Source: Candidatus Segatella albertsiae (GTDB lineage: Bacteria > Bacteroidota > Bacteroidia > Bacteroidales > Bacteroidaceae). From it: DNA of 27,723 bases. Under the pieces are notes generated by a model. The model was not told the DNA's origin. It did not search any database and saw only the letters and a program-made list of their open reading frames with translations. Of the stretch, positions 1 to 7,636 are shown piece after piece (position 1 is the stretch's first letter; every line of letters starts with the position of its first letter). The DNA lies in NCBI GenBank assembly GCA_002451555.1, contig DKCU01000124.1, positions 11,199-38,921 of the forward strand, given 5' to 3'. Position numbers and translations under genes: made by a program.

Positions 1-28
1 AAGGTAAAAAAGTAAAAAGGCATTTGTC

Positions 29-117
29 TTAACTCCTTAACTCCTTTAACTCCATTAACTCTTTAACTCCTCTAACTCCATTAACTCTCTAACTCCTTTA
101 ACTCCTCTAACTCCTTA
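29..117 (+). repeat. TTAACTCC simple-repeat array upstream of rhaA
   Basis: This is a degenerate tandem array of 8-9 nt units (TTAACTCC, TTTAACTCC, TCTAACTCC) filling the space before rhaA. It is preceded by CATTTGTC, and closely similar sequence (AAGGC..ATGTC then the same units) recurs at about 6610-6700, so this is a dispersed intergenic repeat family. No convincing -7 box was seen here, so rhaA may be transcribed from a promoter to the left of the window. Confidence 0.85.
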
Positions 118-157
118 AATAAAAACAAGACAATAACAATAAAAATACTTAAAAACA

Positions 158-1411
158 ATGAAAGCAGATTTGATTACAAAAAATTACGAGATTGCTAAGG
201 AGCGCTATGCTGCGCTCGGTGTGGACACTGACAAGGCCATCGAGACCTTGGAGAAAACTCCTATCTCCTTGCACTGCTGGCAGGCTGACGATGTAGTTGG
301 CTTCGAGCGTGGCGAGGCTGCATCAGGCGGTATTCAGAGCACAGGTAACTACCCTGGCAAGGCTCGCAATATCGACGAGCTCCGTCAGGACATCGAGAAG
401 GTACAGAGCCTCTTGGCTGGTACTTTCCGCCTCAATCTCCATGAGATATATGGTGAGTTCGGTGGCAAACAAATCGACCGCAACGAGGTAACCGTTGACC
501 AGTTCACTGGTTGGATGCAGTGGGCTAAGGAGCAGAACCTCAAACTCGACTTCAACTCTACCTCTTTCTCTCACCCTTTGAGCGGAAGCCTCTCACTCTC
601 CAACCCAGACCCAGCCATCCGTGAGTTCTGGATTGAGCACACCAAGCGTTGCCGTCGCATCGCCGATGCCATGGGTAAGTATCAGAACGACCCTTGTATC
701 ATGAACATCTGGGTACACGATGGTAGCAAGGACCTCACCGTAGAGAAGGGTCGCTATCGTGAGATCTTGAAGAACTCTCTCGACGAGATCTTGGCAGAGA
801 AATTGCCAGATATGAAGTCTTGCCTGGAGGCTAAGCTCTTCGGTATCGGCTTGGAGGCTTACACCGTAGGTTCTCACGACTTCTACGCTGGTTACTGCGC
901 TAAGAATAACGTGATGTACACTCTCGATACTGGTCACTATGAGCCAACAGAGAATGTATCTGATGCCGTTTCAGCATTGTTGCTCTTCGTACCAGAGTTG
1001 ATGCTCCACGTATCTCGCCCTATGCACTGGGATTCTGACCACGTGACCCTCTTCGACGACAATACCCGCAACCTCTTCTCAGAGTTGGTACGTGCCAACG
1101 CTCTCGACCGTGCCCACATCGGTCTCGACTACTTCGATGGCTCTATCAACCGCATCGGTGCTTACATCATCGGCGTACGTGCAGCCCAGAAGTCATTGCT
1201 CCAGGCATTCTTGGAGCCACTCGACACCTTGCGCAAGTATGAGGACGAGGGCAAGCTCTTCCAGCGCTTGGCTCTCTTGGAGGAAGAGAAGACATTGCCA
1301 TTCGGTGCCGTATATGATTACTTCAACTTGAAGCACAACATCCCAGTTGGCGAGGAGTACATCGCAGACATCGAGAAGTATGAGGCAGAAGTTCTCGCTA
1401 AGAGAAATTAA
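158..1411 (+). CDS. rhaA: L-rhamnose isomerase RhaA
   Basis: Cytoplasmic enzyme converting L-rhamnose to L-rhamnulose, the first committed step of rhamnose catabolism. The 417-aa length is normal for the family. Residues matching the known metal and catalytic ligands of E. coli RhaA can be placed with a constant offset of ten: E224, D257 and H260 (in LDTGHY), H284, D292 and D294 (in LHVSRPMHWDSDHV) and D324 (in HIGLDYFDGSINRI). The ATG at 158 follows an AT-rich leader without a clear Shine-Dalgarno, as is usual in Bacteroidota. It is followed by rhaT and rhaM on the same strand, so the three probably work as one catabolic operon. The kinase and aldolase genes are not in the window and may lie to the left. 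Confidence 0.97.
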   Translation: MKADLITKNYEIAKERYAALGVDTDKAIETLEKTPISLHCWQADDVVGFERGEAASGGIQSTGNYPGKARNIDELRQDIEKVQSLLAGTFRLNLHEIYGEFGGKQIDRNEVTVDQFTGWMQWAKEQNLKLDFNSTSFSHPLSGSLSLSNPDPAIREFWIEHTKRCRRIADAMGKYQNDPCIMNIWVHDGSKDLTVEKGRYREILKNSLDEILAEKLPDMKSCLEAKLFGIGLEAYTVGSHDFYAGYCAKNNVMYTLDTGHYEPTENVSDAVSALLLFVPELMLHVSRPMHWDSDHVTLFDDNTRNLFSELVRANALDRAHIGLDYFDGSINRIGAYIIGVRAAQKSLLQAFLEPLDTLRKYEDEGKLFQRLALLEEEKTLPFGAVYDYFNLKHNIPVGEEYIADIEKYEAEVLAKRN

Positions 1412-1414
1412 TAA

Positions 1415-1532
1415 GTGAAGAACGAAGAGTGAAGAACGAAGAATTCAATAGTCTTATAGCTACATAAGCACATGAATTCTTCACTCTTCGTTCTTCACTC
1501 TTCACTAAAAACGTTCTTCACTCTTCACTTTT
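1415..1532 (+). repeat. GTGAAGA-type inverted repeat between rhaA and rhaT
   Basis: The left arm (1415-1447) is built from GTGAAGA(A/G)CGAAGA units ending in GAATTCA. The right arm (1473-1505) is its imperfect reverse complement, with 27 of 33 positions matching. Another partial TTCTTCACTCTTCAC copy sits at 1514-1529. The arms could form a long stem with a 25-nt loop in the rhaA-rhaT mRNA. The same unit, with the same AATTCAATAGT flank, recurs at 6569-6606, marking it as a dispersed element rather than a rha-specific regulator. Confidence 0.8.
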
Positions 1533-1544
1533 AATTTTATAATT

Positions 1545-2576
1545 ATGGAAATAATCATAGGACTTTTAATTATAGCCATCGGTGCCTTCTGCCAATCCAG
1601 TTGCTATGTTCCAATCAACAAAATCAAGGATTGGAGCTGGGAATCCTACTGGGTGGTGCAAGGTGTTTTTGCATGGCTCATATTGCCATTCTTGGGCGCA
1701 TTGCTCGCCGTACCAACAGGTCACTCGTTCCTTGAGCTCTTCGACGGCAACGGCTTCAATGTAGCGATGACCATGCTCTTCGGTGTACTCTGGGGTGTCG
1801 GTGGTCTGACCTTCGGTCTCTCCATGCGCTATCTCGGCGTGGCCCTCGGACAAAGCATCGCCCTCGGCACTTGCGCTGGCTTGGGAACCATCATGGGACC
1901 TGTATTACTCAACATCTTCTTCCCAGAGATGGATGCCCTCTCTTCGCTCACATTCAGTGTGATACTCGGTGTCATCGTCACGCTCGCAGGCATCGCCATC
2001 ATCGGCGTGGCAGGCAGCATGAAATCGGCCTCGCTCTCCGAAGAAGAAAAGAAAGCGGCAGTCAAGGACTTCAACTTCCCGAAAGGGCTCGCCATCGCCC
2101 TCTTAGCTGGTTTCATGAGCGGTTGCTTCAACGTGGGACTCGCCTTCGGCAGCGACATCCACTTCGGAACCTTGACACCGGATATGTATAAGACATTGCC
2201 TGCTACCTTTCTCGTAACACTCGGCGGTTTCATCACCAATGCCATCTACTGTTTCTATCAGAACAGCAAGAACCACACTTGGGGCGACTACCAAAAGAAG
2301 GAAGTTTGGGGCAACAACCTCGTATTCTGCGCCTTGGCAGGAGCCTTGTGGTACAGTCAGTTCTTCGGCTTGTCATTAGGCAAGGGATTCCTCACCGAGT
2401 CGCCAACTCTCATGACGTTGTCTTTCTGCATCTTGATGGCACTCAACGTGGTGTTCTCCAATGTTTGGGGCATCATCCTGAAGGAATGGAAGGGCTGTTC
2501 AAGCAAGACCATCGGTGTCCTCATCGTAGGCATCATCGTATTGATCATCTCTTGCTTCCTGCCACAGCTGATTTAA
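1545..2576 (+). CDS. rhaT: L-rhamnose/H+ symporter RhaT
   Basis: Inner-membrane sugar-proton symporter that brings L-rhamnose into the cell. The 343-aa protein is almost wholly hydrophobic, with about ten predicted membrane segments; the first spans roughly residues 3-20 and the last roughly 322-342. Family-typical features include the N-terminal CYVPINKIKDWSWESYW segment and the glycine-rich LTFGLSMRYLGVALGQSIALG region. One charged cytoplasmic stretch (SEEEKKAAVKD, about residues 165-175) separates the two halves. It sits 133 nt after rhaA and 51 nt before rhaM, consistent with a catabolic operon. Identification is strong because of the family-specific N-terminus and the rha context. Confidence 0.95.
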   Translation: MEIIIGLLIIAIGAFCQSSCYVPINKIKDWSWESYWVVQGVFAWLILPFLGALLAVPTGHSFLELFDGNGFNVAMTMLFGVLWGVGGLTFGLSMRYLGVALGQSIALGTCAGLGTIMGPVLLNIFFPEMDALSSLTFSVILGVIVTLAGIAIIGVAGSMKSASLSEEEKKAAVKDFNFPKGLAIALLAGFMSGCFNVGLAFGSDIHFGTLTPDMYKTLPATFLVTLGGFITNAIYCFYQNSKNHTWGDYQKKEVWGNNLVFCALAGALWYSQFFGLSLGKGFLTESPTLMTLSFCILMALNVVFSNVWGIILKEWKGCSSKTIGVLIVGIIVLIISCFLPQLI

Positions 2577-2627
2577 ATGATAAATTAACACTTAACATTC
2601 AACTATAAACATTTAACACTAAATATC

Positions 2628-2945
2628 ATGAAACGATTTGCATTCAAGATGTATCTCAAGAAGGGATGCGAAAAGGAATATGCCAAGCGCCATGCTGCGA
2701 TTTGGCCAGAGTTAAAACAGATGATTAAGGACCAGGGTGTGAGCGACTACAGCATCTTCTGGGACAAGGACACCAACCTACTCTTCGCCGTGCAGAAGTG
2801 CGACAGCGACACCAACAGCCAGGACACCACCAACGTGGATCCTATCACGCAAAAATGGTGGGACATGATGGCTGACATCATGGAAGTAAATCCCGACAAC
2901 TCTCCTATCAGCATCCCACTGGAAGAACTCTTCCACATGGATTGA
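2628..2945 (+). CDS. rhaM: L-rhamnose mutarotase RhaM
   Basis: Cytoplasmic 105-aa enzyme of the RhaM/YiiL family, which interconverts the alpha and beta anomers of L-rhamnose so that the isomerase receives its preferred form. The start MKRFAFKMYLKKG, the RHAAIWPEL segment with the catalytic-type H22, and the C-terminal WWDMMADIMEVNPDNSP motif are family signatures, and the length is standard. It is the last gene of the rha set and is followed 38 nt later by a strong rho-independent terminator, which supports operon closure here. Confidence 0.96.
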   Translation: MKRFAFKMYLKKGCEKEYAKRHAAIWPELKQMIKDQGVSDYSIFWDKDTNLLFAVQKCDSDTNSQDTTNVDPITQKWWDMMADIMEVNPDNSPISIPLEELFHMD

Positions 2946-2983
2946 CGGAAATCGAACGAACATCATAAATCGAATGACATAAA

Positions 2984-3037
2984 GCAACAGCCGTGAATGC
3001 TCCCCAGCGTTCACGGCTGTTGCCATTTGATATTTTT
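2984..3037 (+). terminator. Rho-independent terminator after rhaM
   Basis: A nearly perfect 18-bp stem (2984-3001 with 3006-3023, one T-G wobble at 2998/3009) closed by a CCCC loop is followed by a T-rich tail reaching 3037. It ends the rha transcript on the + strand. Confidence 0.92.
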
Positions 3038-3093
3038 CACATCTCTCTTTTTCTTTTTATCTCTTAAAATTAGGCGTTTCCAAATATTTTGCG

Positions 3094-3101
3094 TAATTTT
3101 G
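3094..3101 (+). promoter_or_regulatory. Putative -7 box for the LolD-type gene
   Basis: TAATTTTG fits the Bacteroidetes TAnnTTTG consensus and lies 27 nt before the ATG at 3128. No good TTTG -33 element was found at the usual distance, so this is a moderate call. Confidence 0.5.
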
Positions 3102-3127
3102 CCTTCGAAATAATTTTAAAGGAAAAA

Positions 3128-3874
3128 ATGATAGACATCAAAGGCATTACCAAGAGCTTCGGCTCCCTGCAGGTACTCAAGGGCATAGACCTGCATATAG
3201 ACAAGGGAGAGGTTGTCAGCATCGTCGGACCGAGCGGTGCCGGCAAGACCACGCTTCTCCAAATCATCGGCACACTCGACAAGCCCGATAGTGGCAGCAT
3301 CGTGGTGGATGGCATCGACGTAAGCAGCCTCAGTACCAAGAAACTGAGCGACTTCCGCAACCAACACTTAGGTTTCGTATTCCAGTTCCATCAACTTCTA
3401 CCAGAGTTCACGGCCTTGGAAAACATCATGATTCCTGCCTTCATCGCCGGAAAAGGCAGAAAAGAAGCTAAGGAGAGAGCCGAGGAACTCTTGGCATTCA
3501 TGGGATTGAGCGACAGAGCCAACCACAAACCTGCCGAACTATCAGGTGGTGAGAAGCAACGCGTAGCTGTGGCAAGAGCCTTGGTCAACAACCCTGCCGT
3601 CATCCTCGCCGACGAACCATCGGGCAGCCTCGACACCAAGAACAAAGCAGAGCTTCACCAACTCTTCTTCGACCTCAGAGACAAGTTCGGTCAGACCTTC
3701 GTCATCGTAACCCACGACGAGGGTTTGGCAGCCATTACCGACCGCACCATCCACCTCAAGGACGGAATGATAGAGAAAACGGTGGAGGCGAATGCAGCAG
3801 AAGGCAAAGAAGTAGCAAATACCGTTGAAACAAAAGAGGAGAATGCTACAGAAACAGAGGAGAATATAATATAA
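3128..3874 (+). CDS. lolD: ABC transporter ATPase, LolD/MacB type
   Basis: ATP-hydrolysing subunit of a LolCDE/MacB-type ABC system, whose best-known role is extracting lipoproteins from the inner membrane for transfer to the outer membrane. The 248-aa protein has Walker A GPSGAGKT (34-41), signature LSGGEKQRV (138-146), Walker B VILADEP (158-164) and H-loop H196, all intact. ATG 3128 was chosen rather than an upstream start at 3089 because it is preceded by AAAGGAAAAA, starts at the conserved MIDIKGITKSFG, and lies downstream of the putative -7 box. An acidic tail (about 217-248, many Glu) extends beyond the usual end. No membrane subunit is adjacent, so the partner must be encoded elsewhere and the exact substrate is inferred. 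Confidence 0.8.
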   Translation: MIDIKGITKSFGSLQVLKGIDLHIDKGEVVSIVGPSGAGKTTLLQIIGTLDKPDSGSIVVDGIDVSSLSTKKLSDFRNQHLGFVFQFHQLLPEFTALENIMIPAFIAGKGRKEAKERAEELLAFMGLSDRANHKPAELSGGEKQRVAVARALVNNPAVILADEPSGSLDTKNKAELHQLFFDLRDKFGQTFVIVTHDEGLAAITDRTIHLKDGMIEKTVEANAAEGKEVANTVETKEENATETEENII

Positions 3875-3956
3875 AGAGAAATATTAATGTAAGAAGATTA
3901 TTAATTTAAAGAGAATTATTAATGTAAAAGAGAATATTTCCCTAAACTCAAGCAAG

Positions 3957-4146
3957 GCGGTTTACACCGCACAAACAATCGCAACTCTGTTGCGTAAGAA
4001 AATCATCGCAAGCCCCATAGGGGCACAGGCTCCGCTTGCGATACCAAAACTCTGGCGAAGCTATAGCGTAGCCAGCTACATCCCCTTTCTTTTTGAAAAG
4101 AAAGGGGCTTGGGGAAAGATTAGGACCCCCTCTTCGCAAGAGGGGG
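3957..4146. other. Multi-hairpin intergenic segment
   Basis: The 315-nt gap between the LolD-type gene and the S1 protein has no credible ORF but holds a run of perfect stems: GCGGT/ACCGC (3957-3970), CGCAAC/GTTGCG (3980-3994), TCGCAAGC/GCTTGCGA (4006-4041) enclosing CCCC-ATA-GGGG (4013-4023), a 12-bp stem with a 2-nt loop at 4082-4107, and CCCCCTCTT/AAGAGGGGG (4126-4146). The 12-bp stem is not followed by a T-run, so it is not a classical terminator. Possible explanations are a dispersed REP-like element, a structured 5' leader of the next gene, or a small RNA. Confidence 0.7.
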
Positions 4147-4189
4147 ACAGGGGAGTCGAAAAAAGTAAAATCATAAAAAAGAATTTGTT

Positions 4190-5032
4190 ATGGCAAACAA
4201 GATAAAACTTGGCGATTACAATCGCCTACGCATAGTAAAGAAAGTAGATTTCGGATTGTATCTCGACGGAGGTGACGAGGGCGAAATCCTCCTCCCATCC
4301 CGCTACGTACCCGAAGGAGTAAGCATCGGCGACGAGATCGATGTCTTCATCTATCTCGACCAAGAGGAGCGCATCATCGCCACCACGGAGAAGCCTCTGG
4401 CAAAGGTGGGCGACTTCGCCTATCTCGAAGTGAAATGGGTCAACGAGTACGGAGCCTTCCTAGGCTGGGGCTTGATGAAAGACATCTTCTGTCCTTTCCG
4501 CGAGCAGAAGAAGCGCATGGTGCTCGGCAACTCCTATATCGTGCATATCCACATCGACGAGGAGAGCTACCGTATCGTAGCCTCAGCCAAGGTGGAGCGA
4601 TACATGAGCGAGGACCATCCTCACTATCGTCATGGCGACGAGGTAGATTTGCTCATCTGGCAGAAGACCGACCTCGGATTCAAGGTCATCATCGACAACC
4701 AGTACCCGGGTCTCCTCTACCAAGACCAAATCTTCCAGTATATCCATACGGGCGACAAGACGAAGGGCTACATCGGCAGAGTGCGCCCTGACGGAAAGAT
4801 AGACGTGACCTTGCAGAAGACAGGCTTGCAGCAGACCGCCGACTTCGCCGAGACTCTGTATCAGTACTTGCTCGACAACGACGGCGAATGCGACCTCGGC
4901 GACAAGAGCGAGGCAGACGACATCTACGAGCGTTTCCACGTGAGCAAGAAGGTATATAAGCGTGCCGTGGGCGACCTCTACAAGAAACGTCTCATCACCG
5001 TGAGTCCGATGAGCATCAGACTGGTGGAATAA
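4190..5032 (+). CDS. CvfB-like S1 RNA-binding protein
   Basis: Probable cytoplasmic RNA-binding protein of the CvfB/YitL family, made of consecutive S1-type OB folds and a C-terminal winged helix; the family is linked to post-transcriptional control in Firmicutes. In this 280-aa protein an S1-like module spans about 3-65, a second about 70-130, and a canonical S1 about 145-212 (HGDEVDLLIWQK to KIDVTLQ). A winged-helix-like region covers about 235-278 (DIYERFHVSKKVYKRAVGDLYKK). Length matches the family (about 280-300 aa). It stands alone between a structured intergenic region and a terminator-like inverted repeat, so it is probably monocistronic. Its RNA targets cannot be read from the sequence. 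Confidence 0.85.
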   Translation: MANKIKLGDYNRLRIVKKVDFGLYLDGGDEGEILLPSRYVPEGVSIGDEIDVFIYLDQEERIIATTEKPLAKVGDFAYLEVKWVNEYGAFLGWGLMKDIFCPFREQKKRMVLGNSYIVHIHIDEESYRIVASAKVERYMSEDHPHYRHGDEVDLLIWQKTDLGFKVIIDNQYPGLLYQDQIFQYIHTGDKTKGYIGRVRPDGKIDVTLQKTGLQQTADFAETLYQYLLDNDGECDLGDKSEADDIYERFHVSKKVYKRAVGDLYKKRLITVSPMSIRLVE

Positions 5033-5060
5033 AATTTCAACAAACAGAATAATGCAAGAA

Positions 5061-5152
5061 GGTGTGTCATAAGTCCTTTTAACAGCAAAAGAGGACGAGC
5101 CGATTTTCAATTCAGGGCGCATTGGATGTGATTTATGACACACCCTCTTTTT
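5061..5152 (+). repeat. MITE-like inverted repeat or terminator
   Basis: Perfect 12-bp terminal inverted repeats, GGTGTGTCATAA (5061-5072) and TTATGACACACC (5133-5144), enclose 60 nt that contain a further GTCC...GGAC mini-hairpin (from 5073). The right end runs into CTC followed by a long T tract (5148-5156). On the + strand it could terminate the CvfB-like transcript. The GGTGTGTCAT-type ends also resemble insertion-sequence termini, so a short non-autonomous element is plausible. No clear target-site duplication was recognised. Confidence 0.65.
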
Positions 5153-5242
5153 TTTTGCAAATAGAACATAACAAAAGGAATACCACAAGCGTGGTAGCCG
5201 AAATACCATAAGAGGGCGAAGCTATCATCCAAGAAAAAGCCG

Positions 5243-5250
5243 TACCTTTG
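5243..5250 (+). promoter_or_regulatory. Putative -7 box for the ATP-grasp gene
   Basis: TACCTTTG fits TAnnTTTG and lies 46 nt before the ATG at 5297. No clear TTTG -33 partner is visible at 19-21 nt, so the promoter call rests on the -7 box alone. Confidence 0.5.
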
Positions 5251-5296
5251 CAGCCAAAATAGATAGAGTACAAAGATAAGAAAGGAAAAGAAGAGT

Positions 5297-6571
5297 ATGA
5301 ATTTTGTATTTATTTCTCCCAACTTCCCACACACTTATTGGGAATTTTGTAAACGCTTGAAGCAGAACGGCATCAATGTACTGGGCATCGCCGATGCACC
5401 TTACGAGCAACTGGCACCACAGCTCAAGGAGGCACTCACGGAATACTACAAGGTGGATTCCCTGGAGGATTACGACCAGGTATATCGTGCCTTCGCTTTC
5501 CTCAGCTTCAAATATGGCCGCATCGACTGGGTGGAGTCCAACAACGAGTACTGGCTCCAGCAGGACGCTCAGCTCCGCACCGATTTCCATATCACCACAG
5601 GCATCGATGCCGAACACGTGGAGCGCATCAAGGAGAAGTCGCAGATGAACGACTATTACGCCAAGGGAGGCATCCCGACGGCTCGCCAACAAAAGGCGGA
5701 GGAAGGTCTCGATGCTGCCATCGCCTTTGCAGACAAGACTAGTTACCCGCTCATCGCCAAGCCTAATGTAGGGGTAGGTGCCAGCGACACCCACAAGATA
5801 CACGACGAGAACGAACTGAGGGAGTTCTTCGCAGAGAAATCGTACTTAGAACAAAACATAACATCGCCTGAGCACAGCCCTGCCCTTTCGGAATATGACA
5901 ATGCCTCCCAAAAGCAAAGACCAGCTTACGCCAACTACGTGATAGAGGAATTCATCACGGGTGAAATCTGTTCTTACGATGCAGTCATCAGCCGAGACTC
6001 CACCCCACTCTTCGAGTCGATGACCGTCTGGCCACCATCCATCATGGACATCGTCAACAAGAAGCTCGACCTCTCTTACTATGTCGATAAGACGATGCCA
6101 GAGAGTCTCAGGGAACTAGGTCGCCGCACCGTAAAGACCTTCGGCGTAAGCAATCGTTTCGTCCACCTGGAGTTCTTCCGACTGGACAGAGATCGCGAGG
6201 GATTGGGAAGAAAAGGCGACTTCGTGGCACTGGAGGTAAACATGCGACCAGCTGGTGGCTACACCCCGGATATGATCAATTTCGCCCACTCCACCGATGT
6301 CTATAAGATTTGGGCAGATATGGTGGCATTCGGCGAGAGCCACACCCCTATCGGCGAACAGTATTACTGTGCCTTCGCCAGCCGCAGAGACATCTACCAA
6401 TACGTACATTCCCACGAGGAAATTCTGGAGAAATACGGACAGCAGATGGTGATGTGCGAGCGCATGCCCGAACTATTCAAGGATGCCATGGGACAGCAGA
6501 TGTACACCGTAAGGCTCGACACCTACGAGCAAGTGGAAGAATTCGTCGATTTCGTCCACAATAAAAAGTGA
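5297..6571 (+). CDS. ATP-grasp domain protein (carboxylate ligase type)
   Basis: Predicted cytoplasmic ATP-dependent ligase that activates a carboxylate as an acyl-phosphate and joins it to a nucleophile; the substrate is unknown. The 424-aa protein has a Rossmann-like preATP-grasp domain (1-100, opening MNFVFISPNFPHTYWEF), an ATP-grasp lobe with the nucleotide-binding strand YPLIAKPNVGVGASD (150-164), the second lobe with YVIEEFITGE (214-223), and Mg-ligand-type residues E313 and N315 in FVALEVNMRPAGG. A roughly 25-residue insert (about 184-210) sits between the lobes. It is followed 144 nt later by an alpha/beta-hydrolase on the same strand, suggesting a shared pathway. It resembles carbamoyl-phosphate-synthase-like ATP-grasp proteins, but no specific product is assigned. 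Confidence 0.85.
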   Translation: MNFVFISPNFPHTYWEFCKRLKQNGINVLGIADAPYEQLAPQLKEALTEYYKVDSLEDYDQVYRAFAFLSFKYGRIDWVESNNEYWLQQDAQLRTDFHITTGIDAEHVERIKEKSQMNDYYAKGGIPTARQQKAEEGLDAAIAFADKTSYPLIAKPNVGVGASDTHKIHDENELREFFAEKSYLEQNITSPEHSPALSEYDNASQKQRPAYANYVIEEFITGEICSYDAVISRDSTPLFESMTVWPPSIMDIVNKKLDLSYYVDKTMPESLRELGRRTVKTFGVSNRFVHLEFFRLDRDREGLGRKGDFVALEVNMRPAGGYTPDMINFAHSTDVYKIWADMVAFGESHTPIGEQYYCAFASRRDIYQYVHSHEEILEKYGQQMVMCERMPELFKDAMGQQMYTVRLDTYEQVEEFVDFVHNKK

Positions 6572-6702
6572 AGAGCGAAGAGTGAAGAGTGAAGAATTCA
6601 ATAGTTTTAAGGCTGATGTCTTAACTCCTTTAACTCCTTAAACTCCTCAACTCCTCTAACTCCTTAAACTCCTCAAACTCCTCAACTCCTTTAACCCCCA
6701 AA
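6569..6702 (+). repeat. Composite GTGAAGA and TTAACTCC intergenic repeat
   Basis: The gap between the ATP-grasp and hydrolase genes starts with GTGAAGAGCGAAGAG-type units (6569-6593), continues with AATTCAATAGTTTTAAGGC, and then runs into TTAACTCC/TAAACTCC units (about 6621-6698). The first part matches 1415-1450 and the second matches 20-117. The two simple-repeat families are therefore joined in one module here. Confidence 0.85.
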
Positions 6703-6715
6703 AACAAAAACAGCA

Positions 6716-7471
6716 ATGGAAACAAGATACGAAAAGAAATACAGCCCAGCCTTGGGGCGCGACATGGAATACAAGGTATATGGCAACAAGGGCAAGGGCG
6801 TACTGGTATTCCCATCCCAGGATGGTAGATTCTATGATTACCAGGACTTCGACATGGTGGCATCGCTCTCCCAGTATATCGACGCAGGCAGAATCCATCT
6901 GATTTGCGTGGATAGCATCGACCGTGAGACTTGGTCGGCGATGGGTGGTGACGAGCACCAGCGCATCGCCCTCCACGAGCGTTGGTTCCACTACATCGTG
7001 GATGAGTTGATTCCTTCGGAGACCACTCCTGGCGAGACCTTGATAGTGACAGGTTGCAGCATGGGCGGATTCCATGCCGCCAACACCTTCTTCCGTCGTC
7101 CCGACCTTTTTGACACCTTGTTGTCGTTGAGCGGCATCTATTATGCCAGCTACTTCTTCCCGAACTACCACGACCCATTGGTCTATGACAACTCGCCATA
7201 CGACTATCTGAGCAACATGCCAGCCGACCATCCTTATCTCGACCTCTACCGCCACAAGGACATCATCCTCTGCGTGGGTCAAGGCAACTGGGAGGAGGAA
7301 CTTCTCGACAGCACCCGCAAGATGGATGCCCTCCTGAAGGCAAAGAATATCCCTGCATGGGTAGATTACTGGGGCTATGATGTGGCACACGACTGGGCAT
7401 GGTGGCGCAAGCAAATCGTCTATTTCATGGACAAACTGCTCTCCTGGAACAATATCGACTATATTATATAA
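6716..7471 (+). CDS. Alpha/beta-hydrolase, putative esterase
   Basis: Predicted cytoplasmic serine hydrolase of the esterase family (COG4947-like from memory). In the 251-aa protein the nucleophile elbow is GCSMGG with S115, and the probable catalytic histidine is H225 in YDVAHDWAWW; an acidic residue in the GQGNWEEE loop (188-195) may complete the triad. There is no signal peptide. The aromatic-rich C-terminus (WVDYWGYDVAHDWAWWRKQ) is typical of this group. It follows the ATP-grasp gene on the same strand across a simple-repeat spacer. Hydrolysis of an ester or amide product of that ligase is an inference only. Confidence 0.85.
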   Translation: METRYEKKYSPALGRDMEYKVYGNKGKGVLVFPSQDGRFYDYQDFDMVASLSQYIDAGRIHLICVDSIDRETWSAMGGDEHQRIALHERWFHYIVDELIPSETTPGETLIVTGCSMGGFHAANTFFRRPDLFDTLLSLSGIYYASYFFPNYHDPLVYDNSPYDYLSNMPADHPYLDLYRHKDIILCVGQGNWEEELLDSTRKMDALLKAKNIPAWVDYWGYDVAHDWAWWRKQIVYFMDKLLSWNNIDYII

Positions 7472-7512
7472 TCATGTCCACTTGTTGGGAGCAGCTGCCG
7501 TTTTAGTCTTCT

Positions 7513-7631
7513 TGCCCATGATTTGTAACAAATTTCGCCCTATGCTGCCCATGATTTGCAACAAAATTTAACCAAAGTTGCCCATGATTTGCAACAAAAA
7601 AGTTGTATCTTTGCCCCTGATTTAGAACAAA
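7513..7631 (+). repeat. 33-bp tandem repeats (four copies) carrying the promoter
   Basis: TGCCC(A/C)TGATTT(G/A)NAACAAA units start at 7513, 7546, 7579 and 7612, an exact period of 33 bp. The first about 20 bp of each unit is best conserved. The TATCTTTG -7 box spans the end of copy 3 and the start of copy 4. The period is a multiple of three, so one frame reads as an 11-residue repeat (HDLQQ/PDLEQ) continuing into the ATPase gene, but copy 1 carries a TAA in that frame. Confidence 0.9.
7606..7613 (+). promoter_or_regulatory. -7 box for the DUF4143 ATPase
   Basis: TATCTTTG is a textbook Bacteroidetes -7 element 23 nt before the ATG at 7637. A TTTG in the repeat at 7588-7591 is 14 nt away and a TTG at 7578-7580 is 25 nt away, both off the usual 19-21 nt, so the upstream element is uncertain. 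Confidence 0.65.
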
Positions 7632-7636
7632 AGCTT

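Noticed and set aside
7513..7631. CRISPR array
   Set aside because: Units are directly adjacent with a 33-bp period and related sequence throughout, with no unique spacers; no cas genes nearby.
7556..7636. TTG-start extension of the DUF4143 ATPase
   Set aside because: It would translate the promoter repeats; the -7 box at 7606 places transcription start downstream of this codon, and the conserved protein begins at 7637.
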